The notes under the pieces are model-generated. The model had not been told where the DNA came from and made no database searches. It saw nothing but the letters and a program-made list of their open reading frames with translations. Both the position numbers and the translations under genes were made by a program. A stretch of 64,000 nucleotides of DNA from Aphrophora alni (taxonomy: Eukaryota > Arthropoda > Insecta > Hemiptera > Aphrophoridae). Shown here one piece after another: positions 62,001 to 64,000 of this stretch; the stretch's first letter is position 1, and every line of letters begins with the position of its first letter. Location: positions 12,370,098-12,434,097 of the forward strand of contig OY740772.1 in the NCBI GenBank assembly GCA_963513935.1, given 5' to 3'.

Positions 62001-63581
62001 AATTAAACTGACACACAAATATAAATTTTTCCTTTATTAATAACTTCTTTTCAAACCATACTACATCATACCAACCTGGAAAGAATGCTGAGTCCATCAG
62101 TGCAAACGGACGGACAAGATACAAGTCTGACTGCAATGTGACCCACCAGAGTGGGGTAGTGTGTCCTCATTACACATTCAAAGGCACCACGGAATGTAGT
62201 GATGTCAGACTTCTTGGCAGTTAAATCCACATTAGCATCTGAAATACACGAATTTCAACATGTTTAAAATATTTAAAAACCTAAAAGAACACAAAAGGTA
62301 GGCAGTGTATAAAAACGTTGCACAAGAGAGATTGTATACGCAGAACAAGTGAAGCACCAAAATAGCCGATGCCCTATAGTCCAGTAAATATAACCTTAAA
62401 TTTCTCATTAATAGGAAATTTAAAAAAATACTTCATAGGATGTTAGTTTTATATCTAAACGTGTAAAAATATCTATTGTTGGTTTTGTTTTTATAAAGTA
62501 TAGTGTAGTAAATGTAAGGTGGTGCTGGTGGTAAACTAAGGGGGAAGCCTATCTTAGCCTTCATATTTTGTAATTCAGGTCCACAGATCTCTTTACAATT
62601 AATTATTACACCTTAACTACTTTAATCCTTAAGAACCAACCACCACACCAGGTAACCAGCTTTGATAATTATCTTATAAATATAAATTATAATGGGAGTT
62701 AAATATTAACTTACCGATTTTACCGACATATACTGCAAACCTAATTTTACTGCCATAATTAGGCATTTCCACTGTAAGACCGTACTAGAATAGGATTTAA
62801 ATTGTGGTTTAACTGCCTTCAAGAATAGCCCAGAACCCCACAAACCTCAGTAATTTAGCTTGACATTTTAACATTTAAACTCACGAAATAATAATGTGGA
62901 ATGAAGTAAATTATAATAGCATCAAAACTAGTAAGTAACCATATTGTAGGGAATTTTATGGTCTTTAAAAGTTGTATTTACAGTTTTACATAAAACAATA
63001 TTTTAAGAAATAATCATAAAAATTATTTTACCCATTTCACCTTTTCCTCTTAAAAAGTTACTCTTCAGAGAGTTCGGGAATCTTTACTCTATCAATACCA
63101 TCGGAAATATTATCGGTGACAATTAAGATCTTTATTACATCCCTGTACAATTTGTTTAATACAATTAATACCACAGTACCTTAATACAATTTGTTTAAAA
63201 CTTTCCCTTCATAAGTTACCTGGTTTTCACACAAATACATATCTGTATGTGTGCATGTATATGTGTGCATGTATGTGTGTGTACATAAAGCCAATCACAA
63301 ACTAAGCCATGATTACTTACATGCTTTCAAATTTATTAACAGGATGCTCCATTAGACAATAATCAGACAAATAAATTCCACGTTTTCCAAATTCAAAATA
63401 AAATACTAACCTAAAACGCTGCCAGCATGAAGAACCAAAAGAAGAACTGTTGTATTACATGTTGATTGATGATTGGTTGCAAAACTTAGAGTTGGTGAAC
63501 CTGGACAACTCATATCCATACTTCTCCCTCGTTCGCTCGCTGCTCGTTTCAGATATGCATGTGAAAATATACTGTCATCTG
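25530..63581 (-). CDS. rdgB: rdgB / PITPNM-type phosphatidylinositol transfer protein, 15 internal exons (5' and 3' ends missing)
   Basis: Fifteen exons on the minus strand, each bounded by AG and GT, join with matching phases into one open frame of about 758 codons. In order the protein shows a linker, a conserved block ending in GDSVGS, the DDHD domain (HPTDP, RLDYAL and [10 protein letters not shown] segments), and an LNS2 domain ([23 protein letters not shown]). This order is diagnostic of retinal degeneration B in insects and PITPNM1-3/Nir in vertebrates. Family knowledge: the N-terminal PITP domain exchanges phosphatidylinositol and phosphatidic acid, an FFAT motif tethers the protein to ER VAP, and LNS2 senses phosphatidic acid at the plasma membrane, sustaining PLC signalling such as phototransduction. 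The PITP and FFAT parts would lie beyond 64000. No start codon is assigned because the first exon seen is internal. The final exon after codon RRRR is not located. Introns are 81 bp to about 5 kb and full of transposon remains. Confidence 0.95.
26115..27015 (+). pseudogene. DUF4817/DDE Tc1-mariner-like transposase pseudogene
   Basis: Frames in order: [17 protein letters not shown] start near 26150, PGRP-like linker (26290), [11 protein letters not shown] (HTH end), [11 protein letters not shown] (first catalytic D block, near 26545), [16 protein letters not shown] and [14 protein letters not shown] (26640-26740), FQQYGIPAV (position of the second catalytic D, changed) and [13 protein letters not shown] with FKRENHC. 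Many stops. It belongs to the same transposase class as 14.6 and 37.7 kb but is older. Confidence 0.75.
27341..27990. mobile_element. foldback element with arms made of 33-bp tandem repeats
   Basis: GATCCRCAAAAAATCTTCTG-type units start at 27361, 27394, 27427 and 27460 (exact 33-bp spacing) and decay to about 27545. The same units appear inverted at 27890-27985 (TTTTTTGCGGATCAG, TTTTTTTGTGGATCAG). The arms enclose about 300 bp. Confidence 0.7.
28042..28307. mobile_element. inverted-repeat element with CTTGATAA hairpin motif
   Basis: Arms 28042-28100 and 28249-28307 are inverted copies over 59 bp with one mismatch. At the inner edge of the right arm (28211-28250) lies CTTGATAACGGGAATTG, then ATTCCCGAAACGTCGTG; CGGGAAT pairs with ATTCCCG. 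No ORF of note inside. Confidence 0.8.
29271..29311 (+). repeat. CTGACGAA-stem-GAAAC hairpin motif
   Basis: Reads CCTGACGAAGCC, a short loop, GGCGAAACAGCGCTGTAG. The terminal GAAACAGCGCTGTAG is identical to that at 54254. ACAC before CTGACGA can pair with GTGT after GTA. No second arm found. Confidence 0.55.
29377..29886. mobile_element. MITE with about 170-bp terminal inverted repeats
   Basis: The left end CAGGGTGGTAATAAAGTCC and right end GGACTTTATTACCACCCCC are inverted, and complementarity continues to about 29548/29709. The interior has no transposase. It sits next to TA-rich sequence. Confidence 0.85.
29887..29948. repeat. TA-rich microsatellite
   Basis: Interrupted TA repeats with TAATA variants. 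Confidence 0.9.
30241..30466. mobile_element. inverted-repeat element with CTGATGAA hairpin motif
   Basis: Arms 30241-30271 and 30435-30466 are inverted (CTTTAGTAGTCAGACTACAC against GTGTAGTCCTGACCACTAAA). The motif 30413-30446 reads CTGATGAAGTCAT, then ATGGCGAAACATGTGTAG; GTCAT pairs with ATGGC including one G-T pair. Confidence 0.7.
30879..31059 (-). CDS. rdgB: rdgB exon N, LNS2 core
   Basis: The exon encodes [17 protein letters not shown], then [18 protein letters not shown] and [13 protein letters not shown], the core of LNS2. Acceptor is TTGCTTCAG, donor TAAAG|GTAACT; entry phase 2, exit phase 0. It is among the most invariant segments of the family. Confidence 0.97.
31471..32299. mobile_element. 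Tigger/pogo-type non-autonomous element with internal TIR-like repeats
   Basis: Ends CAGTAGAACCTCGATAACTT and (inverted) CAGCGGAACCTTGATAAATT are flanked by TA on both sides. The right third (32030-32299) carries further TIR-like strings such as CAACTTACAAAGGTCCGC and CGACTTATAGAGG. No transposase ORF. Confidence 0.8.
32400..32880 (+). repeat. dispersed repeat family D
   Basis: Shares ATCAAATTTGGTATGTGGG and CCATCTCTCTAAAAATGC..GAGTTATCGGTAAAAA with 61370-61720, and the latter block inverted with 34500-34870. Possibly also related to 8740-9150. Confidence 0.5.
33797..33946 (-). CDS. rdgB: rdgB exon M, start of LNS2 domain
   Basis: The exon encodes [16 protein letters not shown] and [22 protein letters not shown] sits where lipins carry the catalytic DxDxT of the HAD fold. 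The first Asp is Ser here and the Thr is Ser, as is typical of the non-catalytic, phosphatidic-acid-binding LNS2 of this family. Acceptor is GTTTCAG, donor TGTCAG|GTAATT; both phases are 2. Confidence 0.96.
33947..35340 (-). other. rdgB intron L-M
   Basis: AT-rich. Positions 34500-34870 are a reverse-oriented member of the dispersed family seen at 32400 and 61370. A CCTAACCTAACC string lies near 34032. No exon-like sequence. Confidence 0.7.
34500..34870 (-). repeat. dispersed repeat family D, inverted copy
   Basis: Minus strand carries CTCTCCAAAAATGCCAG and GAGTTATTGGTAAAAA as in the copies at 32.6 and 61.6 kb. Confidence 0.4.
35341..35497 (-). CDS. rdgB: rdgB exon L
   Basis: The exon encodes [34 protein letters not shown] and [12 protein letters not shown], a very conserved block of rdgB/PITPNM. 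Acceptor is ATGATTTAG, donor TGTCAG|GTATGT; entry phase 1, exit phase 2. Confidence 0.96.
35579..35687 (-). CDS. rdgB: rdgB exon K
   Basis: The exon encodes [15 protein letters not shown] and [15 protein letters not shown], the start of the beta-rich segment before LNS2. Acceptor is GTTTTACAG, donor AGCAG|GTCTGT; entry phase 0, exit phase 1. Only 81 bp separate it from exon L. Confidence 0.95.
35830..36420 (+). repeat. dispersed repeat, related to 40030-40380
   Basis: Both segments share GAGCTTCAT..CTCAGGAA, GATTTTYGAYAT, CTCATGG/CTCATAT..ACATATTCGACAAAAATTTG/AAATTCGACAGAAATTTG and a final ACTCACYRAYATGAG..ATAGCAAGT. The match is about 70% by eye with indels. Confidence 0.5.
36501..37018. 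mobile_element. piggyBac-type MITE with TTAA target duplication
   Basis: TTAA|CCCTTAGC at the left and GCTAAGGG|TTAA at the right are exact inverted ends with the four-base TTAA duplication diagnostic of piggyBac insertion. The interior (about 510 bp) repeats CCCGTCATACGCG near its right end and has no transposase. Confidence 0.8.
37440..37690 (+). repeat. dispersed repeat family C
   Basis: Shares GTGATATACACAATTACG, CAACTGTTTTAAACAAA and the TACTAGGTAGG-like continuation with 41080-41290, and inverted with 50930-51110. Confidence 0.55.
37695..38420 (-). pseudogene. DDE transposase C-terminal half with one TIR
   Basis: Minus frames encode [33 protein letters not shown] (38390-38260), then [18 protein letters not shown] with [12 protein letters not shown] (38150-38040), [21 protein letters not shown] (about 37930) and [17 protein letters not shown] ending in a stop at about 37817. 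FMQDGAPPH is the second catalytic Asp block. At 37696 TACAGGGTGTTTCAGAAAG is a terminal repeat. The 5' half is missing next to a TA microsatellite. A few frameshifts only, so the copy is moderately young. Confidence 0.85.
38452..38495. repeat. TA microsatellite
   Basis: About 21 TA units at the truncated 5' side of the transposase pseudogene. Confidence 0.95.
38630..39050 (+). pseudogene. non-LTR reverse transcriptase fragment
   Basis: Frames give [32 protein letters not shown], then [16 protein letters not shown] in a second frame (QG.LGP.LF RT block), YNIQCNVYH, and [13 protein letters not shown] with KTxLIHF. This is the RT palm region of a CR1/Jockey-like element. Frameshifts and loss of YADD make it inactive. 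Confidence 0.75.
39143..39259 (-). CDS. rdgB: rdgB exon J, linker between DDHD and LNS2
   Basis: The exon encodes [17 protein letters not shown] and then [17 protein letters not shown], a basic linker conserved in the family. It starts and ends in phase 0, so its ATG is not an initiator. Acceptor is TTTTTAG, donor ATTAAG|GTAAGT. Confidence 0.94.
39400..39642 (+). repeat. SINE-like family A, most complete copy
   Basis: Head TTGGCAATCCCGAGGGGG, ACCTTATTCATGTAATC, GTAAGATCCCGCTCTTTC, CGACCCTGATGTTATTAC, CAAGGACTAGGGGTC and tail GGTGATGATGACAAGAG..AAACAACAAAG. A weak A box (TGGCAATCCCGAGG) and B box (GGTAAGATCCC) suggest a tRNA-derived SINE. Confidence 0.65.
40424..41095. mobile_element. foldback element with about 230-bp arms
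   Basis: Left arm (from GGCCTAGATACTGACACC) and right arm (to GAGGCTCGTTAGTGTCTAGC) are inverted: GTACAGAAAATGTCAT with ATGACATTTTCTGAAC, AAGTGGTGGTTATATGG with CCATATAATCACCACTT, and ACAGCTTTTGAAATTATTA with its counterpart near 40900. No ORF. Confidence 0.7.
41080..41290 (+). repeat. dispersed repeat family C
   Basis: Copy of the 37440-37690 repeat (TTGATATACACAATTACGG, CAACTGTTTTAAACAAATT, CCCCTTGATCTACAA), adjoining the right end of the foldback at 40424-41095. Confidence 0.55.
41371..41519 (-). CDS. rdgB: rdgB exon I, DDHD catalytic-type residues
   Basis: The exon encodes [18 protein letters not shown], then [17 protein letters not shown] and LRQ. The D of RLDYAL, the H of HASYW and the D of SSDV are the later members of the conserved D-D-H-D set. 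Acceptor is TTTTACAG, donor AGACAA|GTAAGT; entry phase 1, exit phase 0. Confidence 0.96.
42450..42882. mobile_element. Tigger/pogo-type MITE
   Basis: Ends CAGTAGACTCTCATAAATCC and (inverted) CAGTAACTCTCATAAATTCGG, with TA to the left (right flank TG, probably mutated). The interior is GC-richer and has a short ORF without a recognised domain. Confidence 0.8.
44575..45612. mobile_element. Tigger/pogo element, internally deleted, TA target duplication
   Basis: Ends CAGTAGAACCCCTCAAACTC are inverted at both sides and flanked by TA (44573-44574, 45613-45614). The CTCAAACTCGAC unit is repeated three times at the left end and twice near the right. A transposase C-terminal relic lies inside at 45095. 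Confidence 0.88.
45095..45196 (+). pseudogene. Tigger/pogo transposase C-terminal relic
   Basis: An open stretch to the stop encodes [33 protein letters not shown]. The SFFK-type tail and preceding RRL block match the end of Tigger/jerky-like transposases. The DDE core is absent. Confidence 0.7.
46000..46149 (-). CDS. rdgB: rdgB exon H (inter-motif loop of DDHD)
   Basis: The exon reads [34 protein letters not shown] and [10 protein letters not shown]. It is a lower-conservation loop inside the DDHD domain, rich in serine. Acceptor is TTTTCCAG, donor CTCCT|GTAAGA; both phases are 1. It fits exactly between exons G and I, which supports the call despite weaker family resemblance. Confidence 0.88.
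48832..48838 (+). promoter_or_regulatory. TATA box with initiator-like sequence 20-25 bp downstream
   Basis: GGCTATAAAAAGAG is followed by CTCATTGA at 48853-48860, close to the insect TCAKTY initiator. This would direct plus-strand transcription into the tandem array. Sequence-only prediction. Confidence 0.4.
48859..49292 (+). repeat. six-unit 71/73-bp tandem array with alternating subtypes
   Basis: Units begin at 48859, 48930, 49001, 49074, 49145 and 49218. Odd units carry CTCATAAAAAATTCGTCG, even units CTCTTAAAAAATTGGTAG (the last unit is diverged), so the array grew as two-unit blocks. Each contains AACAAGTGCTAGGGGTGACT and GCCCGATGGTCAACTC. No ORF spans it. Confidence 0.9.
50578..50748 (-). 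CDS. rdgB: rdgB exon G, DDHD domain
   Basis: The exon encodes [18 protein letters not shown], then [18 protein letters not shown] and [11 protein letters not shown]. The [17 protein letters not shown] segment supplies the first acidic residues of the DDHD signature. Acceptor is AATTACAG, donor CTTAT|GTGAGT; both phases are 1. Confidence 0.95.
50930..51110 (-). repeat. dispersed repeat family C, inverted copy
   Basis: Reverse complement carries ATGATATACACAATTGTG, AACACTGTTT..TTTATCAAAC and CCCCTTGATCTACCAG, matching 41080-41290. Confidence 0.5.
51560..52455 (+). pseudogene. mariner-family transposase pseudogene
   Basis: Begins [15 protein letters not shown] (51570), continues in other frames to [20 protein letters not shown] with [13 protein letters not shown] (first catalytic block, near 51930), VVIATSE-lost middle, [45 protein letters not shown] and a [12 protein letters not shown] end. 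Multiple frameshifts and stops; an A-run at 51700 interrupts the HTH. Confidence 0.8.
52625..53700. mobile_element. outer foldback element, interrupted by a second insertion
   Basis: Left arm GTATGGAATATATAAAAAATC (52643) and right arm GATTTTTTATATATTCCGTAC (53661) are inverted. After a gap the left arm resumes at about 53172 (GTTATATGTTTATAAAAC) to about 53330, pairing with 53500-53640. The gap is the inner element at 52731-53172. Confidence 0.7.
52731..53172. mobile_element. inner foldback element carrying hairpin motifs in both arms
   Basis: Ends TAACTGTTTATTATGTCAA and TTGACATAACAAACAGTTA are inverted; arms run about 150 bp. Each arm includes a CTGACGA/CTCACGA..GTCC(G)AAACAC motif (52800-52845 inverted, 53063-53100 direct). 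Confidence 0.75.
53729..53841 (-). CDS. rdgB: rdgB exon F, start of DDHD domain
   Basis: The exon encodes [14 protein letters not shown] and [11 protein letters not shown], the first conserved strand and helix of the DDHD domain. The acceptor is TAATAG|T, chosen because it is the only nearby AG that keeps phase 2. The donor is AAAGTA|GTAAGT and exit phase 1. Confidence 0.92.
54021..54321. mobile_element. inverted-repeat element with perfect 62-bp arms and hammerhead-like hairpin
   Basis: Arms 54021-54082 and 54260-54321 are identical inverted copies over all 62 bp. The interior ends with CTGATGAAGCCGACAG, TGTTCGGCGAAACAGC (54230-54259), the last bases running into the right arm (GCGCTGTAG). 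GCCGA pairs with TCGGC. Perfect arms imply recent insertion or gene conversion. Confidence 0.85.
55560..55821. mobile_element. inverted-repeat element with CTTGATAA hairpin motif (minus strand)
   Basis: Arms 55560-55585 and 55796-55821 are inverted over 26 bp with one mismatch (AGGAAACTTACCGTCA against TGACGGTAAGTTTCCT). On the minus strand 55661-55626 reads CTTGATAATGGCAG, then TAGCCGAAACATCCG. Confidence 0.7.
56240..56453 (-). repeat. SINE-like family A
   Basis: Minus strand carries TTTGGCAATCTCAGTGGAC (A-box-like), TTGGGTTAAATCCTTCTC (B-box-like), CCTGACATTATTAGAGT and TAGGGGTCTTTATTTTATGG. Confidence 0.65.
56551..56716. repeat. tandem repeat, about four copies of 41 bp
   Basis: TTTATGGTTCATTTTCAC recurs at 56569, 56610, 56650 and 56691, separated by GTATTCGACCTTTTAAAA. 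Confidence 0.85.
57135..57186 (-). CDS. rdgB: rdgB exon E (52-nt small exon)
   Basis: A 52-nt exon encoding [17 protein letters not shown], basic and serine-rich, separated from exon D by only 150 bp. Acceptor is TTATTTCAG and donor TACAAG|GTTAGT; entry phase 1, exit phase 2. Its phases differ, so skipping it would break the frame and it is probably constitutive. The RRRSSS tract resembles a basophilic kinase site (inference). Confidence 0.85.
57337..57444 (-). CDS. rdgB: rdgB exon D with GDSVGS motif
   Basis: It starts with [14 protein letters not shown], a GxSxG nucleophile-elbow-like signature shared by DDHD-domain proteins, then a less conserved acidic stretch ending [11 protein letters not shown]. 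Acceptor is GTTTACCAG, donor TTACAG|GTATGC; both phases are 1. Whether the serine is catalytically active in this family is uncertain. Confidence 0.94.
57445..59063 (-). other. rdgB intron C-D
   Basis: It contains a TA microsatellite (58953-59004), an A-run near 58570, and a CCTAACCTAAC telomere-like string near 58045. The 57660-58060 segment has a 83-codon chance ORF without recognisable domains. Confidence 0.7.
58953..59004. repeat. TA microsatellite
   Basis: About 25 TA units, 60 bp from the exon C donor. Confidence 0.95.
59064..59281 (-). CDS. rdgB: rdgB exon C
   Basis: The exon encodes [31 protein letters not shown] and [17 protein letters not shown], and ends [10 protein letters not shown] at the split glycine before the nucleophile-elbow-like motif. 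Acceptor is TTTTTCAG and donor TTGTTG|GTTAGT; entry phase 2, exit phase 1. It is one of the most conserved blocks of the PITPNM family. Confidence 0.95.
59500..59850 (-). pseudogene. non-LTR retrotransposon 3' remnant with zinc-binding-like tail
   Basis: Minus strand encodes [17 protein letters not shown], matching the C-terminal EETxEHLxxEC block downstream of RNase H in Jockey-like elements. The following about 200 bp match 13262-13470 in reverse. The frame is broken. Confidence 0.5.
60088..61000 (+). mobile_element. Tigger/pogo element, internally deleted
   Basis: Ends CAGCGAAACTCCTCAAATCC and (inverted) TAGTGAAACCCCTCAAATCC; TA at 60086-60087. The interior keeps only both ends of the transposase gene. 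Confidence 0.88.
60364..60670 (+). pseudogene. Tigger/pogo transposase, N-terminus joined to C-terminus by deletion
   Basis: [31 protein letters not shown] is the CENP-B-type HTH start. A shift near 60455 leads to [37 protein letters not shown] and [14 protein letters not shown], the usual acidic C-terminus, ending at a stop near 60667. The DDE core (about 350 codons) is missing. Confidence 0.78.
61370..61720 (+). repeat. dispersed repeat family D
   Basis: Shares ATCAAATTTGATATGTGGG and CCATCTTTCCAAAAATA..GAGTTATCAGTAAAAA with 32400-32880. Confidence 0.5.
61776..61830 (+). repeat. SINE-like family A, truncated head
   Basis: GGCAATCCCGAGCTACG, CCTGGATCTATACC and CTACATATAGTC match the first 60 bp of the family. 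Confidence 0.5.
62076..62238 (-). CDS. rdgB: rdgB exon B
   Basis: This exon completes [12 protein letters not shown] and continues with [16 protein letters not shown] and [13 protein letters not shown]. Acceptor is TATTTCAG and donor TTCCAG|GTTGGT; entry phase 1, exit phase 2. It is the conserved part before the GDSVGS motif. The frame stays open into the following intron, but the family continues with the next exon instead. Confidence 0.93.
62239..63410 (-). other. rdgB intron A-B
   Basis: It contains a GT-rich microsatellite-like run near 63246-63285 (alternating GTATGT/GTGCAT) and otherwise nothing recognised. Confidence 0.7.
63411..63581 (-). CDS. rdgB: rdgB exon A (pre-DDHD linker)
   Basis: The exon begins [12 protein letters not shown], passes a Ser/Pro-containing linker, and ends in [16 protein letters not shown]. 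The donor reads TTTTAG|GTTAGT and exit phase is 1. The acceptor can be placed at 63582 or 3 bp inward (CAGCAG), so one residue is ambiguous. The LHAGSVLDAN block is a conserved entry to the lipase-like region of the family. Upstream exons are outside the window. Confidence 0.9.
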
Positions 63582-64000
63582 CTGTTTAATCAAAATATTG
63601 TGTGTTAGAATGTTAGGTCATATTTTTAATAATATTTATTTATATACAGGTTGTTTCAAACAGATTTTAGGATCTGTTCTACTGGTAAAAATTAAGAAAA
63701 ATTATTATAAAAACATCAGTCCAAAAATGTTTTGTTTTTGTACATCCGCGATTTTGTATTTTTACAAAAAAAACCCATATAACTTTGGACATAAATAAGA
63801 TATTAACATCAGATTTGGTTAATAAGATATGGAGATTGATTTTTTTGTTACCTTTTACAAGTGTACCAAATGTAAACCCATTATGTTTGTCACTTTCAGT
63901 CATATACATTTTTTTGTAAAATTAACAGTCTTGGAAATATTCAAAGTTAAATATTTTAAATGTTAAAAAAAATATACAAAAATTAAGTCTTTGTTTTTAG
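63582..64000 (-). other. intron upstream of rdgB exon A (partial)
   Basis: AT-rich sequence with no exon-like segment. A single TIR-like string TACAGGTTGTTTCAAAC begins near 63645, resembling DDE transposon ends, but no partner end was found. Confidence 0.6.

Larger units (their letters stand above)
59282..62075 (-). other. rdgB intron B-C
   Basis: The intron holds a non-LTR 3' remnant (about 59500-59850), a Tigger/pogo element (60088-61000), a dispersed repeat copy (61370-61720) and a truncated SINE-like head (61776-61830). The rest is AT-rich with no signal. Confidence 0.75.

Noticed and set aside
61756..62136. 126-codon minus-strand ORF continuing past rdgB exon B
   Set aside because: Only its first part is rdgB coding; the rest reads through the donor at 62075 into the intron and loses family similarity.
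63645..63662. Transposon terminal repeat TACAGGTTGTTTCAAAC
   Set aside because: Only one end is visible; the partner may lie beyond the window.

Overview
This window is AT-rich arthropod nuclear DNA, most likely from an insect. The evidence is one multi-exon gene with GT-AG introns of up to about 5 kb, degenerate TTAGG (arthropod telomere-type) repeats, and a heavy load of decayed mariner, Tigger/pogo, piggyBac-like, non-LTR and SINE-like elements. The order cannot be fixed from the sequence alone.

The only well-supported host gene runs on the minus strand across the right 60% of the window. Fifteen phase-compatible exons (about 758 codons between 63581 and 25530) encode the middle and C-terminal part of a retinal degeneration B / PITPNM (Nir) membrane-associated phosphatidylinositol transfer protein. 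They cover the linker before the lipase-like DDHD region, the GDSVGS nucleophile-elbow-like motif, the DDHD domain, and the LNS2 domain. The N-terminal PITP domain lies beyond 64000. The last coding exon, after the donor at 25529, was not located. The protein family moves PI and phosphatidic acid at ER-plasma membrane contacts during phospholipase C signalling.

Positions 1-25529 are the 3' side: a possible long last intron, the unlocated 3' end, and intergenic DNA. They hold SINE-like copies, a mariner pseudogene (about 6.25-7.38 kb), non-LTR remnants (1.4, 11.2-12.2, 13.2 and 21.9 kb), a 946-bp palindromic transposon derivative (14567-15512), and a possible plus-strand terminal exon encoding a CxxC plus hydrophobic tail (18328-18494). 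The introns of the minus-strand gene hold four non-autonomous Tigger/pogo elements (31.5, 42.5, 44.6, 60.1 kb), a piggyBac-type MITE (36.5 kb), DDE transposase pseudogenes (26.1, 37.7, 51.6 kb), several foldback elements, and a 71/73-bp alternating tandem array that starts at a predicted TATA-driven start site (48.8-49.3 kb).

The most unusual observation is a set of small inverted-repeat elements that differ in sequence but share one plan: arms of 26-62 bp, a 130-210-bp interior, and a hairpin motif of the form CTGATGAA-stem-GAAAC (or CTTGATAA-stem-CGAAAC) at the inner edge of one arm. The motif resembles a hammerhead ribozyme core but has an extra A. Most other open reading frames in the window are chance ORFs in AT-rich DNA.
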